A stretch of DNA of 26,813 bases from a bacterium. GTDB taxonomy: Bacteria; B130-G9. The position numbers and the translations under genes are program-made. The notes under the pieces are model-generated. The model saw nothing but the letters and a program-made list of their open reading frames with translations, did not search any database and was not told the DNA's origin. Positions 1-8,346 of this stretch are shown here, piece after piece (position 1 is the stretch's first letter; the number at the start of each line of letters is the position of its first letter). The stretch lies in assembly GCA_035527515.1 (NCBI GenBank), contig DATLAJ010000018.1, positions 1 to 26,813 of the forward strand, read 5' to 3'.

Positions 1-1423
1 TTGCTTGCGAGAGTATGGCAGGGCTGTGACCAGCGGATATGTATTGCAGAAGGCCAGCCGCGACGTCGATGCTGCCTCCCATTGCCGTAACAAACATGTC
101 GGCACTGAGGTTATCGCAGAGGTAGTCATTGAACTTGGGAAACATGCGCTCGATGGACGTTCCCTGGGACAGGAAAAGTCTGAAAGCGGTCTTGCTCATG
201 GACATTACGACGGCGGCCGGCGCCCCGTGTCCGGACACGTCCGCCACGATGAACGAGAGCGTGCCTTCCGGTGTTTTCACGACGTCGTAGTAGTCTCCGC
301 TGGCTCTTCCGGAAGGCTGATAGAAGGCCCATACCTCGCAGCCAGGAAGCTGAGGCAGCACTTCAGGCAAAAGCCTCTTTTGCACAGTGCCTACGCCACG
401 CAGCTCGCTGTCAAGCCGTTCCTCTAGGTTCTTAACACTCTTGTAGTGAATGCAGCTTTGTAGTGCGCTCGCGAGGTGGTTGCAGACCCGCATGATCGCA
501 TTCGTCTCGTCCTCTGTATAGATGTCGCTCGACTCGCCGAACACGATCACCGCGCCAAGAAAAGTGTCCTCAACAAGTAGCGGAAAGGCCACCCAAAACG
601 GCGAGATGCCTGCGGAAGCAATCGAATCGTGGTAGATGTCGGCCAACGCCTCCTCAAAACCAGATACCACCCCGCGCCTCTTGCCGGCCTCCTCAGCAAG
701 CGAGGCGAGAAGCAGCCCCACGCTGAAATCTTCCGCAACCTCTTCCATGCTGATGTAGAACGGCTCAAACGCTCCGCTTTCGTCCGCCACAAACATCGCC
801 ACGTTGTCAACAGCCAGCACGTCAGGCAGAAGCTTTATCTTCTCCCTTAGTCGCTGCATATCTACTGTATTAATCTGACTGCTGAACGCGGTCATCCGCT
901 CGTATCGCTCAAGTTGAGCGGCGAGAAAAGCGCCCGTCTGGTGCGAATAAAGGTCCGTCGATGCCTCTTTCAGCTTCGAGATCGAGTTCGTCATGAGACC
1001 CATGGCGTTCGAAACGTTCCTCTGCATCTCGTTTGACTGGTCTGATACTTGAAACTTGGCCAACGTGCCTTTGAGGACAGCACCAGAAACGGTCTCGCAC
1101 ATCGATTTCGGATCGGCAGGAAGGACGACCGTGCGCCCAATACTGTCTGATTCACTGCCCAAGACCTCCGATTCGGGAACCTTGTCAAGGTCCCAGTTGC
1201 TGCTGAGGTGCTTGAGCGTTTTACTATCGATAAGTCTATCTTCCGCGAGTCGGCCGTAAAGCGACACCACGAGCTCGTGATATCCGGACGCATCGAGCGT
1301 AAAGGGCGACAGTCCCAGCTCCTCGAAACTCTCGAAAAGCAGGTCGGCAGCTTTCGGTTGACCCAGGACAGAGAAGAGCGGCTTTAAAACTCTCTCCAGG
1401 TAGGGTTTGTTAAAATCAGCCAA
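1..1423 (-). CDS. GAF-SpoIIE (PP2C-type) phosphatase, 3' end cut by window
   Basis: Serine phosphatase of the SpoIIE/RsbU family, expected to dephosphorylate a regulatory protein such as an anti-sigma-factor antagonist. The frame is open for 474 codons from 1423 to the left edge with no stop, so the C-terminus is missing. The start is TTG at 1423-1421, inside the end of the upstream radical SAM gene (8-base overlap), with AGGAG about 10 bases before it. Residues about 1-190 are unrecognised and largely helical; about 190-325 look like a GAF sensor domain; the phosphatase domain begins about 340. Metal-binding motifs are visible: SGDYYDV (Asp377, Asp380) and ADVSGHG (Asp395), followed by FVTAMGG and SAGHSPA. 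No membrane segment is seen. Family assignment is firm; the GAF input and the target are unknown. Confidence 0.9.
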   Translation of the reverse strand, partial: MADFNKPYLERVLKPLFSVLGQPKAADLLFESFEELGLSPFTLDASGYHELVVSLYGRLAEDRLIDSKTLKHLSSNWDLDKVPESEVLGSESDSIGRTVVLPADPKSMCETVSGAVLKGTLAKFQVSDQSNEMQRNVSNAMGLMTNSISKLKEASTDLYSHQTGAFLAAQLERYERMTAFSSQINTVDMQRLREKIKLLPDVLAVDNVAMFVADESGAFEPFYISMEEVAEDFSVGLLLASLAEEAGKRRGVVSGFEEALADIYHDSIASAGISPFWVAFPLLVEDTFLGAVIVFGESSDIYTEDETNAIMRVCNHLASALQSCIHYKSVKNLEERLDSELRGVGTVQKRLLPEVLPQLPGCEVWAFYQPSGRASGDYYDVVKTPEGTLSFIVADVSGHGAPAAVVMSMSKTAFRLFLSQGTSIERMFPKFNDYLCDNLSADMFVTAMGGSIDVAAGLLQYISAGHSPAILSQA

Positions 1424-2636
1424 CTTTGACCTTCTCCTGCTGTGCTTGCTTCAAAGACCACTTCCCCGGAATAGGCTTGCCGCAGAACTTGCACCTCGAA
1501 TTAACTATACCGACGTTATGTATCGCAAATCCCCTTCTTCTTATCAACAGTTTTCCGCACTGCGGGCAGTAGGTGTTTGACGCTGGGTCGCCGGGCACGT
1601 TCCCAATATAGGGGAACTTCAGGCCGACATCCTTTGCGAGCTTGTGCAGCCTTTGCAGCGTGCTCTTCGGGGTCGGCGGGAGATTCCGCATCTGATACAT
1701 CGGGTGAAATCGCGTAAGATGTACCGGCACCGAGTCCCCCAGGTTCTTGATTACCCACTCGAACATCTGCCTGTGCTCGCTGTCCGAATCGTTCAGCGTC
1801 GGGAGGACAAGGTTGACGATCTCCAGCCACACTCCCGATGCCTTGATTGTCTTGAGCGTGTCCAGGACGGGCGCAAGCGTCGTGTCGCAGACCTTTCGGT
1901 AGTAATCGTCGCTGAAGGACTTCAGGTCGATCTTGATGGCAGATAGGTGCCCAAGAAGGTCCTCGAGCGGTTTCGTCTTTATGTAGCCCGCCGAGACCAT
2001 CACCGTCCCAATGTTCGCCGCCGGCGAGGCCTTCGCTATGTCCAGCGTGTATTCGTAATAGACGATCGGCTCAGTGTAGGTGAGCGCGATCGTCGGGCAG
2101 CCGGCTCCCTTTGCGCTGGACACACACTCCTGGGGTGAAAGCGCGAAGCTCTCGAGCTCCTCAGGCTTCGGTTGTGATATCTGCCAGTTCTGGCAGAACT
2201 TGCAGCACATGTTGCACCCAGCGGTGGCGAGGGAAAAAGCAGATGTTCCGGGCAAGTAATGGTAGAAGGGCTTCTTCTCGATTGGGTCAACGTGCGCCGT
2301 GCACGGGCGGCCATAGACGACCAGGTAGTAATCGCCGCCATCGTTCTCCCTCACCCTACAGTAACCTCGTCCGCCGTCCGGCACTATGCAGCCTCGTGGG
2401 CAGAGGTCACAGTGTACCATCTTCCCCTTAAGCTTCGTGTAATTCAGTGCCTTGTGTTTCGTGAGGTTGCCGGCTGAGGGGCTAGACCCGCGAAAAAGGC
2501 CCTTCGACTTCGCCAATGTCGGTGTTACGAAAGCGCAAGCTGCGCACGCAAGCGACGCCTTGAGAAAATCCTTCCGGGAGATACTCACATCCAGACTCCC
2601 CGCGAGTACACCTCTATAAGTGTGTGCATGTTCCAC
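1416..2636 (-). CDS. AmmeMemoRadiSam-type radical SAM enzyme with Tat-like signal
   Basis: Radical SAM protein of the group that usually accompanies AMMECR1 and Memo homologues and resembles pyruvate-formate-lyase-activating enzymes; its substrate is unknown. The [4Fe-4S] motif CxxxCxxC is at Cys141/145/148 (CNMCCKFCQNW). It is preceded by a Cys cluster (CDLCPRGC, Cys76-83, and Cys93) and the family stretch VDPIEKKPFYHYLPG. The C-terminus has two CxxC pairs (CPQCG and CKFCG), a normal zinc-ribbon-like tail for this family. Residues 20-42 read SRKDFLK followed by a hydrophobic Ala-rich run, like a Tat signal with Lys for the second Arg. The start is GTG at 2636, chosen because AGGAGG lies 7 bases upstream. 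The stop overlaps the TTG start of the phosphatase gene. Neither AMMECR1 nor Memo is present in this window. Confidence 0.92.
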   Translation of the reverse strand: MEHAHTYRGVLAGSLDVSISRKDFLKASLACAACAFVTPTLAKSKGLFRGSSPSAGNLTKHKALNYTKLKGKMVHCDLCPRGCIVPDGGRGYCRVRENDGGDYYLVVYGRPCTAHVDPIEKKPFYHYLPGTSAFSLATAGCNMCCKFCQNWQISQPKPEELESFALSPQECVSSAKGAGCPTIALTYTEPIVYYEYTLDIAKASPAANIGTVMVSAGYIKTKPLEDLLGHLSAIKIDLKSFSDDYYRKVCDTTLAPVLDTLKTIKASGVWLEIVNLVLPTLNDSDSEHRQMFEWVIKNLGDSVPVHLTRFHPMYQMRNLPPTPKSTLQRLHKLAKDVGLKFPYIGNVPGDPASNTYCPQCGKLLIRRRGFAIHNVGIVNSRCKFCGKPIPGKWSLKQAQQEKVKVG

Positions 2637-2807
2637 AAATTACCCTCCTGATGATGCGGCAGCGGCAGCGGCCTGTCAACAATCGCACGGGGCCCGACAG
2701 TTACGCCTCCGATGGGATTCTGTGGGGTGTAGGGCGAGATTGTGTGCAGAGTTTGTCAGCTCGACCGCGTTTCAACACGGCCATATAGATAGCTCTTATT
2801 ATATTAA

Positions 2808-2827
2808 CACCCGAATTCATTCGGGTG
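2808..2827 (-). repeat. TGAA-loop hairpin 1
   Basis: Perfect inverted repeat. Read on the minus strand it is an 8-bp stem, CACCCGAA with TTCGGGTG, closed by a TGAA loop. It has no T-run, so it does not look like a simple intrinsic terminator. It shares its loop, but not its stem sequence, with the hairpins at 2914, 3001 and 25496. Confidence 0.6.
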
Positions 2828-2913
2828 GTCTGAAGACGCCTCGGCGCGCACATCCTCCCTCCGCAAAAACCTCACTCGAAGAGGAAAGAGGATGAGGTTC
2901 GACTGGCCCAGAT

Positions 2914-2933
2914 CCCCCATCTGAAGATGGGGG
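2914..2933 (+). repeat. TGAA-loop hairpin 2
   Basis: Perfect inverted repeat with an 8-bp stem, CCCCCATC with GATGGGGG, and a TGAA loop. It is followed by TTACTATAATGGTAG, which resembles the sequence following the hairpin at 3001 (TTATAATAATAG), so the two look like diverged copies of one unit of about 35 bases. TTAC also occurs as a cleavage-site tetranucleotide in some IS200/IS605 elements, a weak hint only. Confidence 0.65.
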
Positions 2934-3000
2934 TTACTATAATGGTAGCGTTTCCTAAATCCTCATCTGAGAATCCAAGGGAGGATGTTCAGCTCTCCTA

Positions 3001-3024
3001 AACCCACAGCTGAAGCAGTGGGTT
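3001..3024 (+). repeat. TGAA-loop hairpin 3
   Basis: Inverted repeat AACCCAC/GTGGGTT (7 bp), one A-A mismatch, two GC pairs and a TGAA loop. It is followed by ATAATAATAG, resembling the flank of the hairpin at 2914. It lies about 190 bases upstream of the M14 peptidase gene. Confidence 0.6.
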
Positions 3025-3212
3025 ATAATAATAGCCTCATACATCTATATCGCCGCTTGTGCCCGGCAGGCTTCCCAGTCCCCTCGGTATGGATGATTTT
3101 TCTGTTATCAGCTATACTCGCCGGCGATATGGTGCTTAGGAGAATAGCTCTCTCGCGGTTCCGCTCATCGCGCGAGGTTATCAGGTGCTTGGGAAGGGTT
3201 GTTTGAGCGAGT

Positions 3213-5921
3213 TTGGTTAGGCTGGTGAAGACGTTTCACACTCATCGACTTCGGCTGGCCTTGACGGCGTTTTTGGTTATTCTTGCCGTTACATGGCTTC
3301 TTGCCTGGCCAATTGAAGCTGCGCAGAGCGCCCGCAAGATGGTTCTGGCAGTTTCGCCCGAAGAGCTCGCGCAGCTTTATGACAGCAGGCCGCCGAGCAT
3401 CGAGCTGGCCGGCCCTAGCGTCCATTCGTGGCCCGTCGTGATAGTTAGCGAGGAAGGTCTCAAACTGCTCACCGACGCCGGCGTGGCGTTCGTCGTCCTT
3501 GACGATGACCTGACGCGCAATCTCAGGTCGCTCGGCTCGGACATGGGCAAGTATCATACATACGAGGAGACAGAAGAGGAGCTCAGGACGCTTGAATCCC
3601 AGTATCCAGAGCTGATGGTGGTGCAATCGATTGGGCAGAGCATTCAACAAAGAGAGCTGCTCGCCGCAATTGTGTCGGGCGCGGAGCCTGAGGACAGTCC
3701 GTTGGGCACGTGCCTATTGGTCGGGCTTCACCATGGTCGGGAGATCATCTCGACCGAGGTCGTCCTCTACGCGCTCAACTACTTGCTCGAGCAATATGGG
3801 ACAGACCCCGACGTCACCTACCTGCTGAACCACAGACGCGTCGTTTTCGTTCCAATGCTTAACCCTGACGGGCATGTCCGCGTCGAGAACGGCTCGGACT
3901 GGCGGAAGAACATGCGGGACAACCTCGATGGGACGTTCGGAGTGGACCTCAACCGCAATTACAGCTATATGTGGGGGTGTGACGACATCGGGTCGTCGCC
4001 TATAACCTCGGACGAGACATATCGCGGCGTCAGCCCGTTTTCTGAGCCAGAAACGCAGGCGATGAGGTCGCTTAGGGAGGCGGGCTACGATGTCTCGCTA
4101 TCGTTTCACAGCTTGGGGAACGTTCTTTTCTATCCCTGGTCCTATTGCGACGAGCGCTCGCCAGACCACGTGCTTCAGGCGAGGTTTGCCAGCATCATCT
4201 CCTCACAGAGCGGCTACACGTATGGGGACACGGCGGTCCACGAGTCTTGTCCAGCCAATGGTGAGTTTGACGACTGGAACTATGCGGGACTGGGCCTCGA
4301 TAACAAGGTGTTCGGACTGACCTTTGAGGTTGGAGACGCCTTTTATGAAAGCGAGGATAGGATAGATGAGCTATGCCAGGAGAACCTACAAAGCTGCATT
4401 CAGGCCATTCGCGCATCCGGCCACTGGATAGACGTCCTGCAATCTGCGATTCTCGAGGAGGAACCTGACGGCATCATCCGCGCTGGCGAGAGCTTTACGC
4501 TCGAGCTCTCGCTGCAATCGCTTTCGGTCAAACAGACCGGCCCTGTTGCGGTCTCGTGCCTCAGCAATTCGCCGCTCGTATCGATCGTCTCACCAACTAT
4601 CTATTTTGAGGGCATGGACCCGCTGGCTCGGCTTTCAAATGGGGAGTGCAGTTTTGATGCGGTCGCTGTCTTGGGAGAGGAGCTGCCCGAGATCGTGCCG
4701 CTTACTATCGATCTTGAGGCTCAGGGGTTTCACCGGCAGGTCCAGATCAAGGTGCCGGTCGGCCTCGACATGACCCGGACCGTGACGTCGTGGGATTTCG
4801 AGGAGGATGGGGGCTTTGAGGCAAGCGGCGGCTGGGAGCGAGGCGTGCCGCAGGGCCGCGGTGGCGCTGTCAACGGCGGCCCGGGGCCAGACCTGGCCTA
4901 CTCGGGTCAGAAGGTTTACGGGACAGACCTCTCGGGCGACGTCTCGGGCCCGGATGAGCGGTTCTTCCTGACCTCGCCGGCGTTCTCATGCGAGGGGTTC
5001 TCCTGCACGACTCTTTCGTTTAAGAGGTGGATGAACGTGGGTCCGGCGGACCAGTATCGAGTCTCAGTCTCCGTTATGGCTGATGGGGAGTGGCATGGCG
5101 TCTGGCAGAGCCTGGACGAGACTTGTGATACGCAGTGGCATTCTGTATCGCTCGATATCTCGAGGTGGGCGGACGATTGCCCCGACGTCCGCGTTCGCTT
5201 CTCGCTTCTGGCTAACGACTCGGACGCATACAGCGGCCTGTACTTGGATGATGTGGCTGTAACCGGGTGCCAGGCCTCGGCCGCCAAGATGCAAAGGGCG
5301 ATACTTCCGCTCGTTTTCTCATCGTCCGACGGGCGCCTGGACACGATAATGGTCGTTCAGAACAGGAGCGACGGCCCCAGGCCGATTCAAGTGGAGTTCA
5401 CCTCTCAGGATGGCAGGAAACGTCTCTCGTCAGCAATCGTCGAATCGCGAGGGTTTACCGTTTTTTCTGGCGGCGCTGAGGCCGGAGTGGGACTTTGGTC
5501 TGCCGTATTCTCTTGTCCTAACCTGAGCGATTTTAACTTCTCCGCGTTTCTGGTTGACCTAAACTCGTTGGGTTTTTGTTCGATTGATCTAATGCCAGAG
5601 GAGGCGAAAAGTGTCGATTTGCACTTCTATTACGTTGACGTCGAGGCCGAATCGCTTTTGGTGCTATCGAACAACTCTCCAGTGCAGGACGCGATGAGTA
5701 TAGACATAGTGGCGACGGGGCCCGATGGCCACAGTGTGGGGTTGCTCGAACAGTCGCTTTCACCGGGCGGGATACAGGTCATCCCTCTGGGTCATTCGTT
5801 CGGGCCCGGATTAGCTGTCTTGAGCGTCAAGTCGGACAAGCCCGGAGTTGGAGCGTGCGGCCTCATAACTCTCGGCTCTGGCAGCCGGCTACAAGTGATG
5901 AAGTCCTTCTATGGTAACTGA
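3213..5921 (+). CDS. secreted M14 zinc carboxypeptidase with C-terminal beta domains
   Basis: Zinc metallocarboxypeptidase of the carboxypeptidase A/T family, expected to remove C-terminal residues from peptides outside the cytoplasm. Residues about 11-37 form a signal peptide (basic HRLRL, then a hydrophobic run). The peptidase domain covers about 115-405: zinc ligands His174 and Glu177 (HHGRE) and His299 (SFHS), substrate-binding NRN (247-249), and catalytic Glu372 (FEVGD). Residues about 520-688 look like the MAM/jelly-roll domain often attached to secreted bacterial peptidases. The last about 215 residues seem to be two copies of a beta-sandwich repeat. At 902 residues it is much longer than the roughly 300-residue catalytic core. 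The start is TTG at 3213; GTG at 3225 is equally possible, and an in-frame stop at 3204 excludes anything further upstream. The gene overlaps the next by 11 bases. Confidence 0.92.
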   Translation: MVRLVKTFHTHRLRLALTAFLVILAVTWLLAWPIEAAQSARKMVLAVSPEELAQLYDSRPPSIELAGPSVHSWPVVIVSEEGLKLLTDAGVAFVVLDDDLTRNLRSLGSDMGKYHTYEETEEELRTLESQYPELMVVQSIGQSIQQRELLAAIVSGAEPEDSPLGTCLLVGLHHGREIISTEVVLYALNYLLEQYGTDPDVTYLLNHRRVVFVPMLNPDGHVRVENGSDWRKNMRDNLDGTFGVDLNRNYSYMWGCDDIGSSPITSDETYRGVSPFSEPETQAMRSLREAGYDVSLSFHSLGNVLFYPWSYCDERSPDHVLQARFASIISSQSGYTYGDTAVHESCPANGEFDDWNYAGLGLDNKVFGLTFEVGDAFYESEDRIDELCQENLQSCIQAIRASGHWIDVLQSAILEEEPDGIIRAGESFTLELSLQSLSVKQTGPVAVSCLSNSPLVSIVSPTIYFEGMDPLARLSNGECSFDAVAVLGEELPEIVPLTIDLEAQGFHRQVQIKVPVGLDMTRTVTSWDFEEDGGFEASGGWERGVPQGRGGAVNGGPGPDLAYSGQKVYGTDLSGDVSGPDERFFLTSPAFSCEGFSCTTLSFKRWMNVGPADQYRVSVSVMADGEWHGVWQSLDETCDTQWHSVSLDISRWADDCPDVRVRFSLLANDSDAYSGLYLDDVAVTGCQASAAKMQRAILPLVFSSSDGRLDTIMVVQNRSDGPRPIQVEFTSQDGRKRLSSAIVESRGFTVFSGGAEAGVGLWSAVFSCPNLSDFNFSAFLVDLNSLGFCSIDLMPEEAKSVDLHFYYVDVEAESLLVLSNNSPVQDAMSIDIVATGPDGHSVGLLEQSLSPGGIQVIPLGHSFGPGLAVLSVKSDKPGVGACGLITLGSGSRLQVMKSFYGN

Positions 5922-7833
5922 TATGGCTGACTTCGAGCTCGTCCTTGAGGACCAAAAGGGCGACATCGTTCGCTACGACGTTCTGAACGGCTCCTTCGTT
6001 CTTGGCCGTGGCAGCAACGTCGATATGAGGATACGGCATCCCAGCGTGTCCCGGCAGCACGCGATGATTAACAACGAGGCTGGCACGATCGAGATCAGAG
6101 ACCTGGGCAGCAGGAACGGGACGTTTGTCAACGGCGAGCCGGTTATGGAGAAGCGGCTGGCGGCCGACGACCTGATCTCGCTCGGTGCACAGCCCGTGAG
6201 GTTGCGAGAGAAGCAGGCGCTGAAACGTGATGGAGGGCAAGATGGGGCGAGCTCCCCGCTCTCGGGTATGAGGATGTTCGTGCGCACGCCCCAAGAGCTT
6301 ATGAGCCAATTCGGGAGCGAAAATCTATTCCCCATTGAGGAGCTTCTGGGCTCTCGGCAAGGGCCGAAGGTCGAGGCGATTAGGCAGCAATATGATTCGA
6401 TGAGGTCGCTGTTCGCCATCTCGAACACCCTGGCCTCCGAGAGCGACACTTCGATCAAGCTTCAGGCTGTGCTGGAGCGGGTGGTTGAGCACGTCAAGGG
6501 CGAGTTTGGGTACATCCTCCTTATAGATGAGAAGACGAAGCGGCTGGCGCCTCTTTACAGTTGCTCGTTGGTTCCGGGGAAGGCCACGATAAGTAAATCT
6601 CTTGCCGAGACGGTGGTCAAGGAAGGGGTCTCGGTCCTGACGGATGATGCGATGGCTGACTCGCGTTTCTCGTCATCGGAGAGCGTGAGCAAGCTCCGCA
6701 TTCATTCTGCGCTCGTGGTCCCGATATGGACGGAGGAGTCGCTGCTTGGCGTCCTTTATGTCTCCCATCACCACAAGGTGGCCTGGTTCGACAAGCGGCA
6801 CCTCGCTTACGCCAGCGCCGTCGGGAAGCAGATGGGAATGGCTGTCGCGCGGGATGGCAACCTCCGTAAGAACATGGCGCTGGTCAAGTATCTGGGTAGC
6901 ATAAGAAGGTCGCTTGAACAGAAGCTTCAGGAGCAGTCCTCCGACGTCAAAAGGTGCCTGTCGCGGCAAGAACAAGTGCTTCAGCAGCTCGTGCGCTCCG
7001 CGAGCCTCCGCACTCTTGGAAACATCTTTGCCAACCTCGCCTACCAGATCGACAAACCATTGGCCATTCTCATGCCGAGGCTGCGCTTCATCGCCAAATA
7101 CGTCGAGACGCTGGAGGGAATCTGCGAGCAGCTCAGCACGGCCCTCTCTTCTGCCTCTGAAGGTAACGCGGAGGCTGTTGGCCGGCCTGATTTTCGCCAG
7201 CCAGTGCGAAAGATAAGGGAGACCCTCCTGGTCTGCCAGTCAGAGATAGCGGAGATACAGCTCGCGGCGAAGTTCCTTCGCTCTTTCTCCTCATCAGAGC
7301 TGCCGTCTAAAGTCAATCTCAACGAGGTGGTTGGCTCTCTCATTGTATTGCTGGACGCCGAGTTTGAGAAGAGCTCAATTGTGGTGGAGAAGGAGCTGGC
7401 CGAGCCTCCGGTGGAGCTGCTATGCGACGAGCTTGGACTTGTCCAGACCCTGTTCGGCACAGTTCTTAACAGTATAGAATCGCTCAAGCAGAAACCGCCG
7501 CGGGCTGATGTTCAGAAGCGTATCAAGATCGCCGTGAGAAAGGACAGGGATGATATTATCATTACTGTTTCGGACAACGGAATCGGCATTGCCGAGGAGC
7601 ATAAGCTAAAGGCATTTGACCCGTTCTTCACGACGAGGGAAGAGACAGGAGGCATCGGACTCGGGCTGACCAAGGCGAGGAACTTCGTGCTGAAGCACAA
7701 TGGGCACATCAGCTTCAACCCCGGTGAGGGTCCCGAGACTACGCTGCGCATCACCTTGTCGATCAACTCACCTCGACATCGAACTGAGACCAATACACTT
7801 AGCATGCCGGAGGCAATCGGAAGGGATGAGTGA
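5911..7833 (+). CDS. FHA-GAF histidine-kinase-like protein lacking the phosphoacceptor His
   Basis: Cytoplasmic signalling protein with no membrane segment. Residues about 8-100 are an FHA domain ([20 protein letters not shown]), which binds phosphothreonine peptides. About 165-315 are a GAF domain, about 330-460 a helical dimerisation region, and about 465-620 a GHKL ATPase domain with Asn520 (N box), DNGIGI (Asp555), FDPFFTT and GIGLGL intact. In the dimerisation region, where related kinases read AHEIxNPL, this protein reads AYQIDKPL, so Tyr378 (bases 7042-7044) stands where the phosphorylated His is expected. ATP binding is probably kept but ordinary His autophosphorylation seems impossible. 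The start is ATG at 5911 inside the peptidase gene; ATG at 5923 is an alternative. The next gene overlaps by 8 bases. No response regulator is adjacent. Confidence 0.92.
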   Translation: MVTDMADFELVLEDQKGDIVRYDVLNGSFVLGRGSNVDMRIRHPSVSRQHAMINNEAGTIEIRDLGSRNGTFVNGEPVMEKRLAADDLISLGAQPVRLREKQALKRDGGQDGASSPLSGMRMFVRTPQELMSQFGSENLFPIEELLGSRQGPKVEAIRQQYDSMRSLFAISNTLASESDTSIKLQAVLERVVEHVKGEFGYILLIDEKTKRLAPLYSCSLVPGKATISKSLAETVVKEGVSVLTDDAMADSRFSSSESVSKLRIHSALVVPIWTEESLLGVLYVSHHHKVAWFDKRHLAYASAVGKQMGMAVARDGNLRKNMALVKYLGSIRRSLEQKLQEQSSDVKRCLSRQEQVLQQLVRSASLRTLGNIFANLAYQIDKPLAILMPRLRFIAKYVETLEGICEQLSTALSSASEGNAEAVGRPDFRQPVRKIRETLLVCQSEIAEIQLAAKFLRSFSSSELPSKVNLNEVVGSLIVLLDAEFEKSSIVVEKELAEPPVELLCDELGLVQTLFGTVLNSIESLKQKPPRADVQKRIKIAVRKDRDDIIITVSDNGIGIAEEHKLKAFDPFFTTREETGGIGLGLTKARNFVLKHNGHISFNPGEGPETTLRITLSINSPRHRTETNTLSMPEAIGRDE

Positions 7834-8317
7834 GGATAGCAATGGGGCCGCACCGAGCAAGATACCGGTCGCGGTAGCCAGCTTGCTGAAAGAGCTTGAA
7901 CAGGCGATCGAGCGGCAGATGAGATACCGTAACCCGATCCCGACCGTTGACATCATCATTGAGATAGAGCCGGGGAGCGTGGTCCTGATTGAACGCAAGA
8001 ACCCGCCCCACGGATGGGCGATTCCCGGCGGGTACGTGGACTACGGAGAAAGTCTAGAGCACTGTGCCGTGCGTGAGGCGAAGGAGGAGACCTCGCTTGA
8101 CGTCACGTTGGTCAGGCAGTTTCACACGTACTCGGACCCATCAAGGGACAAGAGGCATCACTCTATATCGACGGTCTTCGTTGCGACTGCGAAGGGCACC
8201 CTAAAAGGTGCGGACGATGCCATTCAGGCAGCTGTATTCACAAAAAGGAATCTTCCAGCGAACATCGCGTTCGACCACAGACGAATACTCGAAGATTATT
8301 TCAGCGGCCGATACTGA
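7826..8317 (+). CDS. Nudix hydrolase, ADP-ribose pyrophosphatase-like
   Basis: Small hydrolase of nucleoside diphosphates linked to another moiety; ADP-ribose or a similar compound is the likely substrate by family resemblance, not shown directly. The Nudix box begins at GYVDYGE and continues to REAKEETS, keeping the metal-binding REAKEE core; the usual final Gly of the box is Ser. GWAIPGG precedes it, and [13 protein letters not shown] after it is typical of the COG1051 group. The start is ATG at 7826, giving 163 residues. The frame stays open further upstream, but that stretch lies within the kinase gene and is not Nudix-like. GGAGG lies about 12 bases and GGAAGG directly upstream. The 8-base overlap with the kinase gene implies co-translation. 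Confidence 0.9.
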   Translation: MSEDSNGAAPSKIPVAVASLLKELEQAIERQMRYRNPIPTVDIIIEIEPGSVVLIERKNPPHGWAIPGGYVDYGESLEHCAVREAKEETSLDVTLVRQFHTYSDPSRDKRHHSISTVFVATAKGTLKGADDAIQAAVFTKRNLPANIAFDHRRILEDYFSGRY

Positions 8318-8346
8318 CGCGCCTCGGCCGCTATCAGCCGCGTTTT
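8303..8346 (+). terminator. possible terminator after the Nudix gene
   Basis: A perfect 9-bp inverted repeat, AGCGGCCGA (8303-8311) with TCGGCCGCT (8324-8332), spans the Nudix stop codon. Part of its right arm can instead pair with GCCG just before TTTTT (8342-8346), giving a weaker hairpin directly next to the T-run. Either could end the three-gene transcript; the stronger stem is about 10 bases from the Ts, so confidence is limited. Confidence 0.4.

Larger units (their letters stand above)
2637..3212. other. hairpin-rich intergenic gap between divergent genes
   Basis: This 576-base gap separates a minus-strand from a plus-strand gene, so it must hold both promoters, but I see no convincing -35/-10 pair. 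TATAAT occurs at 2938-2943 on plus and at 2803-2798 on minus, each without a good -35. The minus-strand AGGAGG for the radical SAM gene is at its left edge. GCGGCA repeats about three times near 2656-2672. From about 2800 to 3025 there are at least four inverted repeats, including AACCTCA/TGAGGTT arms around 2868-2898, and three TGAA-loop hairpins listed separately. At 2971-2991 the sequence GAATCC, AA, then GGGAGGATGTTCA resembles, from memory, right ends of IS200/IS605-type elements. Short open frames here look like chance. Confidence 0.6.

Noticed and set aside
2665-2700. TTGACA on the minus strand upstream of the radical SAM gene
   Set aside because: The only spaced -10 (CATCAT) would put the transcript start inside the ribosome site, so it is unlikely to be the promoter.
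2985-3206. A 73-codon plus-strand frame with a hydrophobic stretch ending 6 bases before the M14 gene
   Set aside because: Its GGGAGG touches the ATG with no spacing, and the frame runs through the TGAA hairpin. It shows no family resemblance and probably arises by chance in the repeat-rich gap.
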